From: Propionicicella superfundia DSM 22317
GTDB taxonomy: Bacteria; Actinomycetota; Actinomycetes; Propionibacteriales; Propionibacteriaceae
NCBI RefSeq assembly: GCF_000423465.1
Contig: NZ_AUIA01000026.1
Coordinates: 1 to 55,673 of the forward strand
DNA: 55,673 nucleotides
Direction: 5' to 3'
Under the pieces are notes generated by a model. That model had not been told where the DNA came from, did not search any database, and saw only the letters and a list, made by a program, of their open reading frames with translations. Each line of letters starts with the position of its first letter. Position 1 is the stretch's first letter. Positions 26,060-34,237 of the stretch are shown piece after piece. The position numbers and the translations under genes are program-made.

Positions 26060-27136
26060 TCAGCCCCGCCCGCGCGTCCGGTACAGCTCCTCGTACGCGT
26101 CGGCCACACGGGTGAGCGAGAACTCCTTCGACCGGGCCAGCCCCGCTGCCGCCAGCTCCGCCAGCCGCTCCCTGTCCTGCAGCACCTCGACGAGGGTGGA
26201 GCCGAGTTCCCCCATGGAGGAGAGCACGCCGTACCTCCCCTCGCCGGTCACGTACCTGGCGCCGATGTTCGGCGCGGACACGACCGGCAGGCCCGACGCC
26301 ATCGCCTCGACGTACGGGATCCCGAATCCCTCGTAGGACGACGGCAGGCAGAACACCCAGGCCTTCGCGTAGGCCTCCTCCAGCTCGGCGTCGGACAGCC
26401 GGCCGAGCACCGTGACCCCGTCGCCCGGGTCGGCCGGCGCGTCCTGGGTGACCATGAGCAGTTCGGCGTCGGGGATCGCCGGGCGCACCTGCTCGCTGAA
26501 GATCCGCGCGAGCTCGCCGCCGCGCTTGCGGCCGCCCCAGGTGCCGACGAACAGCACCGTCGGGTGCGGCGTCGACAGGCCGGATCGGGGATGGAAGCGG
26601 GACGTGTCGATCCCGTTGGGAATGACGTTGTGCACCCACGGGGTCCAGCGCAGGGTGGCGGGGGAGACGGCGACGGTCACGTCGGCGACCCGGGTGGCGA
26701 GCACCTCGGAGAAGCCGAGGAGGATCATCCGCGCCTTCTCCTTCAGGCCCTTGATGTGCAGGGCCTCCTCGAAGCACGATCCGTGCAGGGTCCGGACGTG
26801 ACGCGGCACCCGGCGCCGCCACAGCCAGTAGTCGTCGCCGTGGGCGTGGAGGACGTCGTACGAGCTCAGGTCGGCGTGCCGCAGCCGGGTCGCGAAGCGG
26901 AACGTCCGCAACGGGCCGTCGAGGTGGATCCGGTGGTGTCCGTACCGGGCGCCCTTGACCGGAGGGCATTCGCTGAACACGTCGACCGTGTGCCCGCGGC
27001 GGGCGAACTCGGTGGCCAGCTCGTGCACCTGGTACCCGACGCCGATCTTGCTCCCGCTCGGCAGGTAGTAGGAGATCATCGCGATCCGCAGCGGACGATC
27101 GTCGAGGCGGTGGTCGTCCGGGGGCCGGTCATCCAT
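26060..27136 (-). CDS. Glycosyltransferase family 4 (GT-B)
   Basis: 358 residues. N-terminal Rossmann start RIAMISYYLPSGSKIGVGYQ, middle VSPATLRWTPWVHNVIPNGID, donor-binding domain with VLFVGTWGGRKRGGELARIF and the GT4 signature LPSSYEGFGIPYVEAMASGLPVV. It transfers a nucleotide-activated sugar to a surface glycan. Its start overlaps the end of the WbsX-like gene, so both are in one leftward operon downstream of the lasso exporter. Confidence 0.9.
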   Translation of the reverse strand: MDDRPPDDHRLDDRPLRIAMISYYLPSGSKIGVGYQVHELATEFARRGHTVDVFSECPPVKGARYGHHRIHLDGPLRTFRFATRLRHADLSSYDVLHAHGDDYWLWRRRVPRHVRTLHGSCFEEALHIKGLKEKARMILLGFSEVLATRVADVTVAVSPATLRWTPWVHNVIPNGIDTSRFHPRSGLSTPHPTVLFVGTWGGRKRGGELARIFSEQVRPAIPDAELLMVTQDAPADPGDGVTVLGRLSDAELEEAYAKAWVFCLPSSYEGFGIPYVEAMASGLPVVSAPNIGARYVTGEGRYGVLSSMGELGSTLVEVLQDRERLAELAAAGLARSKEFSLTRVADAYEELYRTRGRG

Positions 27137-28196
27137 GACGCAGTCCTTCCCGCAGCGCCTGGAGCCAGGCGCGGCCGTCGGTGAGGTCGGGCTCGAGGTG
27201 GTTGCCCTCCGCCCACTCGTTCCACGACTTGATCCACAGCAGTCGCTCGGCGGGCGGCCGGTCGGCGATCGTCGCCACGGCGGCGGCGACGTTGCGCCGG
27301 AACTTCTCGGGTGTGGCGCCCGTCAGGACGACGCCGCCGCGGCCCGAGCGCGGGGTGTTGTCCCAGTTCGGGTACACGCAGGGCTGGATGTGCGGGCCGG
27401 TGAGGGAGTCCGCCTGCACGGCGTCGTTGTACGCGTAGATCTCGGGACCGCCGAACAGCTTGCGGAAGGCGCGCATCCGGAACACCGCCGCGTCGGTCCT
27501 GACGGCCGGGATCTGCATGAACACGCTGGCGTCGAACCCGTCGGCCTCGCCCCGGTCGTAGCGGATCTCGCCGTGCATGTTGCTCATCTCGGCCACGAGG
27601 TACAGCCCCGGCAGGCCCGCCTGGCGGGCCATGGCCTGCCAGCGGTCGACGAACTCGGCGGCGTCGGGCAGGTCCTCGGGGCGGAACACGTAGAAGACGG
27701 GACGATCGCCGACCCGCAGGTAGCGCTCGTCGCGGAACGCGGGCAGCACCGTCTCGAAGTGGAGCCGGTCGTCCTCGGCGCCCGGATAGAGCTGCTCGCG
27801 CAGGATGCGGTCTCTCGCACCGTGCCAGATCCCGCTCCAGGTCTGGTTGGCCCAGGCGAGGCAGAACGAGATCTCCGGTGCCCCCGACGCGAGCACCTCG
27901 GTGAACGGGCGCTCCAGGATCCGCGTGCCGTGTCCGAACCAGTAGTGCCAGTACGCGAACGCCTCCACGCCGTACTCGCGGGCGAGGTCGCTTTGCGCCT
28001 GGCGGGTCTCCGGCACCCGCAGGTCGTAGAAGCCGAGCTCCGAGGGGAGCGTCGGCTGCCGGTGTCCGGGGAACAGCCGTCGCGCCCTGGCGGCGTTCGT
28101 CCATTCCGTGAAGCCCGGCCCCCACCATTCGTCGTTCTCGGGGATCGGGAAGTACTGCGGCAGGTAGAAGGCGATCGCCCGCGCGTTCAGGTCCAT
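27129..28196 (-). CDS. WbsX-like GH99-fold glycan biosynthesis protein
   Basis: 355 residues from an ATG with GGGAGG upstream. Diagnostic segments are AIAFYLPQYFPIPENDEWWG, GFTEWTNAARARRLFPGH, FAYWHYWFGHG, FCLAWANQTW and IKSWNEWAEGNHLEPD. These define the WbsX family, found in O-antigen and glycan clusters and related to GH99-type endo-mannosidases. Its exact reaction is not established for the family. It is transcribed leftward behind the lasso ABC exporter, with a 75-bp gap. Confidence 0.9.
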   Translation of the reverse strand: MDLNARAIAFYLPQYFPIPENDEWWGPGFTEWTNAARARRLFPGHRQPTLPSELGFYDLRVPETRQAQSDLAREYGVEAFAYWHYWFGHGTRILERPFTEVLASGAPEISFCLAWANQTWSGIWHGARDRILREQLYPGAEDDRLHFETVLPAFRDERYLRVGDRPVFYVFRPEDLPDAAEFVDRWQAMARQAGLPGLYLVAEMSNMHGEIRYDRGEADGFDASVFMQIPAVRTDAAVFRMRAFRKLFGGPEIYAYNDAVQADSLTGPHIQPCVYPNWDNTPRSGRGGVVLTGATPEKFRRNVAAAVATIADRPPAERLLWIKSWNEWAEGNHLEPDLTDGRAWLQALREGLRHG

Positions 28197-28271
28197 GTGA
28201 CCTCCCTGTGTGGTGACCGTGGGCACATGATAGTCAGCGCGCGGCGGCGGCGGATGTCCGGCGGATGACCG

Positions 28272-30080
28272 TCATGCCTCGTCGCGCGGCAGATAGGCGG
28301 CCGCCTGCAGCCGGAACAGCTCGGCGTACAGCCCGTCCCGGTCCATGAGGTCGGCGTGCGAGCCCGACTCGATCACCCGCCCTGCGTCGAGGACGTAGAT
28401 CCGGTCGGCGGCGCGGACCGTGGAGAACCGGTGCGAGATGACCAGCGCCGACCTGCCCGCGAGGGTGGCGCGCAGCGACGAGAACAGGTCGTACTCGGCG
28501 CGCGGGTCGAGCGCGGCCGACGGCTCGTCGAGAATCACGAGCGGGGCGTCCCGGTAGAAGGCCCGGGCGAGGGCGACGCGTTGCCACTGCCCGCCCGACA
28601 GGTCGTGCCCGCCCGCGAACAGGCGGGTCAGCGGGGTGTCGTACCCCTCGGGCAGGTCGGGGACGAACGCGGCCACGCCCGAGGCCTCGGCGGCGGCGAC
28701 GATGCGGGCGTCGTCGGGCTCCTCGTCGGGACGCCCGAGCGCGATGTTCGTCCGCGCATCCATCGCGTAGCGGACGAAGTCCTGGAAGATGACGGCGGTG
28801 CCGGCCGTCACCGTGCCGGGCGGGAGATCCTCGTGCGCGACGCCGTCCCACGTGACGACCCCGCCGTCGACCGGGTACAGCCCCGCGATGATCTTCGCCA
28901 GCGTCGTCTTGCCCGATCCGTTCTCGCCCACGAGCGCGACGACCTCGCCGCGGCCGATGCGGATCGACACGTCCGCCACGGCGGGGGCCTCGCGGCCCGG
29001 GTAGGTGAACGTGACGCGGTCGGCCACGACCTCGGTGAAGGGGCGCGGCGGCGGTGCGGCGACCGCGGGACGTTCGGGGGCGAGCCGCAGGAACTCCTCC
29101 AGGTCGTCGATGAACAGCCCCGACTCGAAGATCGCCTGGACGCCCCCCGAGAGGGACTGGACCTGGGAGGCGATCATGCGGACGGCGACGAGCGCGGCTC
29201 CGGCGGCGGCGATGGACAATCCGCCGGTGGCGATGAGCCACACCATGACGAAAAGGGTCAGGCCGAGGATGAGCGCCGACGTCAGTTGCCCGACGAAGCT
29301 GAGGCCGGCCCGTCGACGGAGGTGGGCGCGCAGATCGTCGAGATAGCGCGTGTACACGGCGTTGAAACGCGCCCGCAAATTCGGCGAGAGACCATAGGCG
29401 CGCACTTCCTTCGCCTCATCCCGCCCGGTGAGAAGAATCGACAGGTAGGTGCGGTGGCGGAGGGGCTGCGTCTGCGCGACGCTGAATCGGAATTCGAGCC
29501 GGCTTTCCTGCCTGCTGGTGAGGAGAAGGGGAATGCCGCCGATCAGGAGAAGGGGGAGCAGAAGGGGACTGAACGCGACGAGGGTCGCGCCGAGACCCAC
29601 GCCGGCCACGACGGCCCCGATCGACGCGATGACACCGCTGGTCACCTGGAACGGGCGGGTCAGCGCGCTGGAACGGACGCGGTCCAGCCGGTCGAAGAAC
29701 GACGGATCCTCGAACTGACGCAGGCCCACCCCGGTGGACACGTCGAGCACCGATTGCCACATCGTCCGGGCGACGCCCTCGCCCACGTAGCGCGAGAGGG
29801 AGCCCTGCAGCGACCCTGTGACGGCGCTCAGGGCGGTGACAAGGGCCATTGCGAGGATCGGCAGCACGACCGGCTGCACTCCCGTGGTGGCGAGATCCAG
29901 GATCGCGGTCAGCAGCCACTGCACGACGATCACCTGGGCGGCGAGCAGGACCGCGGTGATGAGCTGCAGGCACGTCAAAGCCACGAAGGGCAGCCGGGCA
30001 GACTGCCAGACGAGACGGGTGCTGAAGCGCACAAGGTGTCTCAGCCGACCGAAGGACCGTCGTGGACGCTGAATGTCCAT
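28272..30080 (-). CDS. ABC exporter (membrane plus ATPase), likely lasso-peptide exporter
   Basis: About 602 residues from the ATG at 30080; a TTG at 30122 is an alternative start. The N-terminal six-helix membrane domain (LITAVLLAAQVIVVQWLLTA and later segments) is fused to an ATPase with Walker A GENGSGKTT, signature DLSGGQWQRVALAR, Walker B LVILDEPSAALD and SHRFST. This one-chain exporter layout is standard for lasso D proteins. It is divergent from the precursor gene with 137 bp between them, so it probably exports and confers immunity to the lasso product. Export of a glycan precursor is the main alternative. Confidence 0.85.
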   Translation of the reverse strand: MDIQRPRRSFGRLRHLVRFSTRLVWQSARLPFVALTCLQLITAVLLAAQVIVVQWLLTAILDLATTGVQPVVLPILAMALVTALSAVTGSLQGSLSRYVGEGVARTMWQSVLDVSTGVGLRQFEDPSFFDRLDRVRSSALTRPFQVTSGVIASIGAVVAGVGLGATLVAFSPLLLPLLLIGGIPLLLTSRQESRLEFRFSVAQTQPLRHRTYLSILLTGRDEAKEVRAYGLSPNLRARFNAVYTRYLDDLRAHLRRRAGLSFVGQLTSALILGLTLFVMVWLIATGGLSIAAAGAALVAVRMIASQVQSLSGGVQAIFESGLFIDDLEEFLRLAPERPAVAAPPPRPFTEVVADRVTFTYPGREAPAVADVSIRIGRGEVVALVGENGSGKTTLAKIIAGLYPVDGGVVTWDGVAHEDLPPGTVTAGTAVIFQDFVRYAMDARTNIALGRPDEEPDDARIVAAAEASGVAAFVPDLPEGYDTPLTRLFAGGHDLSGGQWQRVALARAFYRDAPLVILDEPSAALDPRAEYDLFSSLRATLAGRSALVISHRFSTVRAADRIYVLDAGRVIESGSHADLMDRDGLYAELFRLQAAAYLPRDEA

Positions 30081-30176
30081 GGACCCGGGAATGGCCACGC
30101 GATGAGCATAGCGGCGACGCAATGTCCTCTGGATGAACGGCTGTGGAGCCGGTCCGGGTCTAGGTAACCTATGCGC

Positions 30177-30197
30177 AGCACATGGAGTGCTTGTGCT
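30177..30197 (+). promoter_or_regulatory. Small hairpin in the lasso precursor leader
   Basis: AGCACA (30177-30182) pairs with TGTGCT (30192-30197) across a 9-base loop, about 20 bases before the start of the precursor. It could be an operator or a leader-RNA hairpin; no conclusion on function is possible. Confidence 0.3.
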
Positions 30198-30217
30198 CTA
30201 ACTGGGGGGAGTTGCAC

Positions 30218-30364
30218 ATGTCGTATGAGGCACCAACGTTGGTTGAGGTCGGGACGGTCGCGGGTCTGACGCGCGGCCTGGATACCCTCACCGAATGGAA
30301 TGACGAATACCACCTGTGGGGCTGGACGGTTCAGTTGCCCGGCTCCGGTAACGGCCATTCCTGA
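30218..30364 (+). CDS. Lasso peptide precursor
   Basis: 48 residues from an ATG with GGGGGGAG seven bases upstream; an upstream in-frame ATG at 30182 is less likely. The leader (MSYEAPTLVEVGTVAGLTR) fits the actinobacterial pattern YxxPxLxxxG...T, with Tyr3, Pro6, Leu8, Gly12 and Thr18. Thr at position -2 predicts a core that starts at Gly20 and runs to Ser48 (29 residues). The core begins GLDTLTEW and ends PGSGNGHS. Gly1 could close a ring on Glu7. If Leu21 were residue 1, Asp at position 9 would be the acceptor. The terminal Ser fits modification by the kinase encoded in the same operon. Confidence 0.88.
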   Translation: MSYEAPTLVEVGTVAGLTRGLDTLTEWNDEYHLWGWTVQLPGSGNGHS

Positions 30365-30375
30365 AAAGCACTGAC

Positions 30376-30404
30376 GTGGCCCGGGGAGCTGATCCCCGGG
30401 CCAC
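30376..30404 (+). terminator. Strong hairpin between precursor and processing genes
   Basis: GTGGCCCGGGGA and TCCCCGGGCCAC form a perfect 12-bp stem with a 5-base loop, 11 bases after the precursor stop and 13 bases before the cyclase ATG. No clean U run follows. It probably acts as a partial terminator or RNA-stabilising barrier that gives more precursor than enzyme message. Confidence 0.8.
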
Positions 30405-30417
30405 ATCTGTTCCAGTG

Positions 30418-31602
30418 ATGCCTGCGTCACAGTTCAGGCGCCTTACAGGGCTGGAGAGATCGGCCGGGACACCCTTGGGTCTTTCGGCGAACGTGCCGGC
30501 CCAGCCGTCCGAGGGGTTCTGCTCGGCTCGCGAGGCGCTGGAGGCGGTGATCGAGGATGCCGTCGTCCGTGCTCACGGGCGTGCGGCTGTCCTGTTCTCG
30601 GGCGGTCGCGACTCGTCGGCGATGCTGGCGGTCGTGACGCTCGTGTGCCGTCGGCTCGGTGCCGACGATCCCGTGCCGGTGACCGCTGTCTACCCGCACG
30701 ATCCCGACACCGACGAGACGAGCTGGCAGCAGTTCGTGCTCGACCACCTCGGGCTCCGCCGTCGTGCCGTGATCGAGGTGACGACGCAGCGCCGCATGCT
30801 GAGCGCCGAGACGCGGGGGAGTCTCGGTCGATGGGGAACGGTGTGGCCGGTCGCCGTCCACACGCAGGCGCTCTATTTCGGCGCGGCCGAGGGAGCCGTC
30901 TTCTTCACGGGGGAGGGCGGGGACGGCCTCCTCGCCGGTGCGCGGATCACGCCGCTCTCCCTGGTCAGGCAGGATTTCCCGCGCGTGCCGGGCAGCCTCG
31001 CGCGTGCCGCCGCGGCGGCGCTCACGCCCAACCCCGTGTACCGCCGGACGACCGTCCGCCACGGGCTGGACGCCGGGTGGCTGCCGTGGATCCGCCCTGC
31101 CGCCCGCCCGGACGTCCTCGCGGGCCTGGCCGCGACCCGCGGACCGCTGCGCTGGGACCGGTCGCGGCGGGGCGTGCTGCGGCAGCGGTCCGTCGAGCTC
31201 GTCGACGCGAACTCCGTCGTCGCCGCGAAGCTGGCCGGCGCCACGCTGTGTCACCCGCTGCTCAACCCGTTCTTCGTCGACTCCCTCGCCGAGGACGGGG
31301 GCGCCTGGGGCTTCCGGGGCCGCACGGACGTGTTCCGGCACCTGTTCGCCGACCTGCTGCCCGACGCGATCCTCGCCCGCACGAGCAAGGCGGCGTTCAA
31401 CTCGTCCCGCTGGGGCGACGACGAGCGCGATTTCGCCGTCGGCTGGACGGGTGAGGGCGTCGACCCGACCGTCGTCGACCCGGGCCCGTTGCGGGCCGAG
31501 TGGCTGAAGGAACGCCCGCATCCCGTCGCGTCCTTCCTCGTCCACGACGCCTGGCTGGCGACGCAGACCGCGGCGGCGTCCGACGCCGGAGGCCGTGAAT
31601 GA
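30418..31602 (+). CDS. Lasso cyclase (asparagine-synthetase-like), short form
   Basis: 394 residues. The ATP-pyrophosphatase domain has the PP-loop FSGGRDSS (60-67) and the second nucleotide motif FTGEGGDGLLAG (163-174), as in asparagine synthetase B and lasso cyclases that activate the ring-forming Asp or Glu by adenylation. Typical lasso cyclases are about 550-600 residues; here only about 60 residues precede the PP-loop, so the N-terminal glutaminase-like domain is absent. No good ribosome-binding site is visible before the ATG; GTGs at 30376 and 30415 are in frame. The stop overlaps the protease gene (ATGA). Confidence 0.85.
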   Translation: MPASQFRRLTGLERSAGTPLGLSANVPAQPSEGFCSAREALEAVIEDAVVRAHGRAAVLFSGGRDSSAMLAVVTLVCRRLGADDPVPVTAVYPHDPDTDETSWQQFVLDHLGLRRRAVIEVTTQRRMLSAETRGSLGRWGTVWPVAVHTQALYFGAAEGAVFFTGEGGDGLLAGARITPLSLVRQDFPRVPGSLARAAAAALTPNPVYRRTTVRHGLDAGWLPWIRPAARPDVLAGLAATRGPLRWDRSRRGVLRQRSVELVDANSVVAAKLAGATLCHPLLNPFFVDSLAEDGGAWGFRGRTDVFRHLFADLLPDAILARTSKAAFNSSRWGDDERDFAVGWTGEGVDPTVVDPGPLRAEWLKERPHPVASFLVHDAWLATQTAAASDAGGRE

Positions 31603-32072
31603 CGAACGCCGTCGCACGTCTCGGCCGCGTCTTCCGCCTGCCTCCCCGCCGCTGGGCCGGGATGGCCCGTGTCGCCGCGAACGCGATCCTCGTGGAGTGG
31701 TCGCTGCGTCACGAACCGCTGCCGCGCACGGCCGGGCGGCTGGGGGTGGGCACCGGCGACCCGTCCGGGCGCGAATCGGCGGCGCTGCTGCTCACGATCA
31801 GGGAGCGGGAGGCGGTCGACGACGTGCGCAGGGTGATCTCGCGGCGACCGTTCAACGGGACCTGCCTGCGTCAGGCGCTGCTCGTCGGGCACGCCCTGCG
31901 CGAGCGTCGTCCCGTGCTGCAGGTGGGTGTGCGCAAGGACACGTCGGAGGTCAGGGCGCATGCGTGGCTCGTCGTGGACGGCGTCGTGGTGGACGATTTC
32001 GCGCCGCGCCCCCGGGCCGCCGCCGGGTTCGTCGTGATGCCGATCGATCTGGACGAGGCGGGGCTGCGATGA
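31599..32072 (+). CDS. Lasso leader peptidase (B2 protein)
   Basis: 157 residues, a transglutaminase-fold Cys protease that removes the leader. Catalytic residues are Cys89 in FNGTCLRQALLVG, His121 in RAHAWLVVDG, and a nearby Asp (128 or 132). The N-terminal helix region (NAILVEWSLR) is usual for split B2 proteins. It overlaps the cyclase gene at its start and the kinase gene at its end by ATGA. It depends on a separate RRE partner, which is the PqqD-type protein at 35134-35403. Confidence 0.92.
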   Translation: MTNAVARLGRVFRLPPRRWAGMARVAANAILVEWSLRHEPLPRTAGRLGVGTGDPSGRESAALLLTIREREAVDDVRRVISRRPFNGTCLRQALLVGHALRERRPVLQVGVRKDTSEVRAHAWLVVDGVVVDDFAPRPRAAAGFVVMPIDLDEAGLR

Positions 32073-33016
32073 GCGACAGACATCTGTCGAGGCTGTACGG
32101 GCTGGTCGTCGAGACGGACTTCGACCTCCACCAGTCACGTCCGGTGCCGGTCGGCACGGAGCCCGACGTCGTCGTGCTCGACGGCGGGGCGATCGACGTC
32201 CCCGCCGGGATCGCCGACGGCGAGCCGATCCTCGACCACTGGTGGGACGGCGAACGGACCTACTCGGCCGCCCGGACGCCGGAGGGCTGTGTGCTGCGAT
32301 TCCACGGAGCGTGCGAGTTCCGGATCTCGCCCGAGCTGACGCAGGTCGTGCTGCACCGCCACGCCGCCGCCGATCCGGGGATCGGCACGATCCTCACGAC
32401 CGGCGGCCTGCTCGCCTTCCAGTTGTTCCTGCGGGGGCTGCCGGTGCTGCACGCGTCCGCCGTCGACGTCGGGGGCGGGGCGATCGCGTTCGTCGGGAAC
32501 TCGGGGCAGGGCAAGTCGACCATGGCCACGCTGCTGTGCGCCGACGGGGCCCGGCTCATCACCGACGATGTGCTGCGGGTGGACATGGACGGTGACGGTG
32601 CGGTCGCGCGGCTGGGTGCGACCGAGCTGCGGCTGCGCAAGGGCGCCGACGAGCTCGCCACGCTCTTCGCTGCGGACGCGGGCCCTGGACGGCGGCGCAG
32701 CGCCGACGACCGGCACGTGCTGCGTCTCGCCGACGACGCCCAGGACAGGGTGCCGCTCCGGGCGATCGTCGTCCCGAGCCCGCGGCACGACCTGGCCGAC
32801 ATCGCGCTGCACCCCGTGCCGGCCCGTGAGGCGCCCTTCCTGCTGCTGCGCTGCCTGCGACTCGCCGGATGGCAGGACGAGCGCGTCGCCACGGAGCATT
32901 TCGCGGCGATGGCCGCGGTCGCCCGACGGGTGCCGGTCGTGGTGGCCGAAGTCCCGTGGGGTCCCCCGTTCGACCCGCGTGTCGCACAGCGGCTGCGGAC
33001 GGCGGTGGTGGCGTGA
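32069..33016 (+). CDS. HPr-kinase-like lasso peptide kinase
   Basis: 315 residues. The C-terminal half has the HPrK-type P-loop FVGNSGQGKSTMA (141-153), the preceding LPVLHASAVDVGGG strand pair and LITDDVLRVD with Asp166/Asp167. Proteins of this family in lasso clusters (PadeK and ThcoK type) phosphorylate the side chain of the C-terminal Ser of the precursor. The precursor here ends in Ser, which matches. Start and stop both overlap neighbours (ATGA, GTGA). Confidence 0.88.
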   Translation: MSDRHLSRLYGLVVETDFDLHQSRPVPVGTEPDVVVLDGGAIDVPAGIADGEPILDHWWDGERTYSAARTPEGCVLRFHGACEFRISPELTQVVLHRHAAADPGIGTILTTGGLLAFQLFLRGLPVLHASAVDVGGGAIAFVGNSGQGKSTMATLLCADGARLITDDVLRVDMDGDGAVARLGATELRLRKGADELATLFAADAGPGRRRSADDRHVLRLADDAQDRVPLRAIVVPSPRHDLADIALHPVPAREAPFLLLRCLRLAGWQDERVATEHFAAMAAVARRVPVVVAEVPWGPPFDPRVAQRLRTAVVA

Positions 33017-34227
33017 CGGCGATCCGGCCGCAGACGGCCACCCGGCAGAGGCATCGGCCGCGGGGCGGAGACAACGGCGTCCCGCCCCTGCGGCCTCTCG
33101 CGGGACTCCTCGTCGAGGCTGTCCGCGGGGTCACGTCCGCGGCGCTCGGCGAGGAGGTCGCCCGCGAGCCGTCCGAGTCGGTCGTGGCGGCGGGGCGGAT
33201 GCACCGCGTCGGGCCCGCTCTGCATCGCCGGGTGAAGGACGCCGCGGGCCGTCCCGCGGACTGGGCGGCCCCGCTCGCGGCGCAGCGCCACCTGCAGCTC
33301 ATGCGGCACATGCAGGCCGGTGCCGATCTGCGCCTGGTGTACGAGGTGCTGGCCGGTGCCGCCGTGACGTGTGTCGTCGGGAAGGGCCCCGTCGCCGCCG
33401 ACCTGGTCTGGCCGGCACCCGACATGCGCGAGTACTACGACGTCGACCTGTTCGTCGACCGCCGCGACTTCGCCCGTGCGCTGGATCTGCTGCTGGCGGC
33501 CGGGTGTGTGCTCGCCGACCGGAACTGGCCCGAGATCCTGCGCACCGGCCGCGCGGAGATCGCGCTCCGCGGCCCGGCGGGGACCCACATCGATCTGCAC
33601 TGGGACATCGCCGTCACCCCGAAGCTGCGGCGTGCGTTCCGGATCGACCTGCCCGCGATGCTGGGCCGTTCGCGGGAGGCCGTGCTCGGCAGCGGCGCAC
33701 GCGTGCGGGTCTTCGACCCGGTGGACACCGTCCTGCACCTGGTGTTCCACGCCGCGCAGGCGGGGGCCGGCCGGCTGATGTGGATCGGGGACGTCCACTA
33801 CGCGGCGGCCGCCCCCGGCTTCGAGTGGACGGAGTTCGCCGCGCGGGCCCGCGGAGCGCGGTTCGAGACGCCGGCGGCGCTCGTCCTCGCCCGCGTCGAC
33901 CGATGCCTCGGCTTCGCGCACCGCCCGCCGGACGGCGTCCTCGCCGCCGGCCTGTGGGGGAGGCTGGCGCACCGGCGCGACGCCCGGGGCGCGTTCCCGG
34001 GGCTTCCGGGCGACCGGGCGACCGGCGGGCGGCTGTATTCCAGCGCGCGCCGGACCGTCGTCGCGTCGTCGCGTGAGGCGCTCGTCGAGGCCTACCAGGT
34101 CAGGGCCATCGAGCGCCGGGTCGCCGCCGAGGGGCCCGAGGAGCGCGTGCTGTACCGCGACGTCCCCGATCCGGCCGCGCGGGAGGCCTATCTCGCGGCC
34201 GTGTCGGACCGGGAGAGCGGACTGTAG
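33013..34227 (+). CDS. Nucleotidyltransferase-family protein of lasso operon
   Basis: 404 residues from a GTG that overlaps the kinase stop. Motifs of the NTP_transf_5 group are VVGKGPVAADLVWP (122-135), MREYYDVDLFVD with the metal-binding Asp pair (143, 145) and THIDLHWDIAV (191-201) with the third Asp. Such proteins accompany lasso kinases. In the pseudomycoidin cluster the homologue is linked to sugar addition on the phosphorylated C-terminus. Here it would act after the kinase; the exact group transferred is unknown. Confidence 0.8.
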   Translation: MTAIRPQTATRQRHRPRGGDNGVPPLRPLAGLLVEAVRGVTSAALGEEVAREPSESVVAAGRMHRVGPALHRRVKDAAGRPADWAAPLAAQRHLQLMRHMQAGADLRLVYEVLAGAAVTCVVGKGPVAADLVWPAPDMREYYDVDLFVDRRDFARALDLLLAAGCVLADRNWPEILRTGRAEIALRGPAGTHIDLHWDIAVTPKLRRAFRIDLPAMLGRSREAVLGSGARVRVFDPVDTVLHLVFHAAQAGAGRLMWIGDVHYAAAAPGFEWTEFAARARGARFETPAALVLARVDRCLGFAHRPPDGVLAAGLWGRLAHRRDARGAFPGLPGDRATGGRLYSSARRTVVASSREALVEAYQVRAIERRVAAEGPEERVLYRDVPDPAAREAYLAAVSDRESGL

Positions 34228-34237
34228 GGTTTCGCCG

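Noticed and set aside
30427-31617. A 396-codon minus-strand frame opposite the lasso cyclase
   Set aside because: It is antisense to clear PP-loop motifs and has no recognisable domain.
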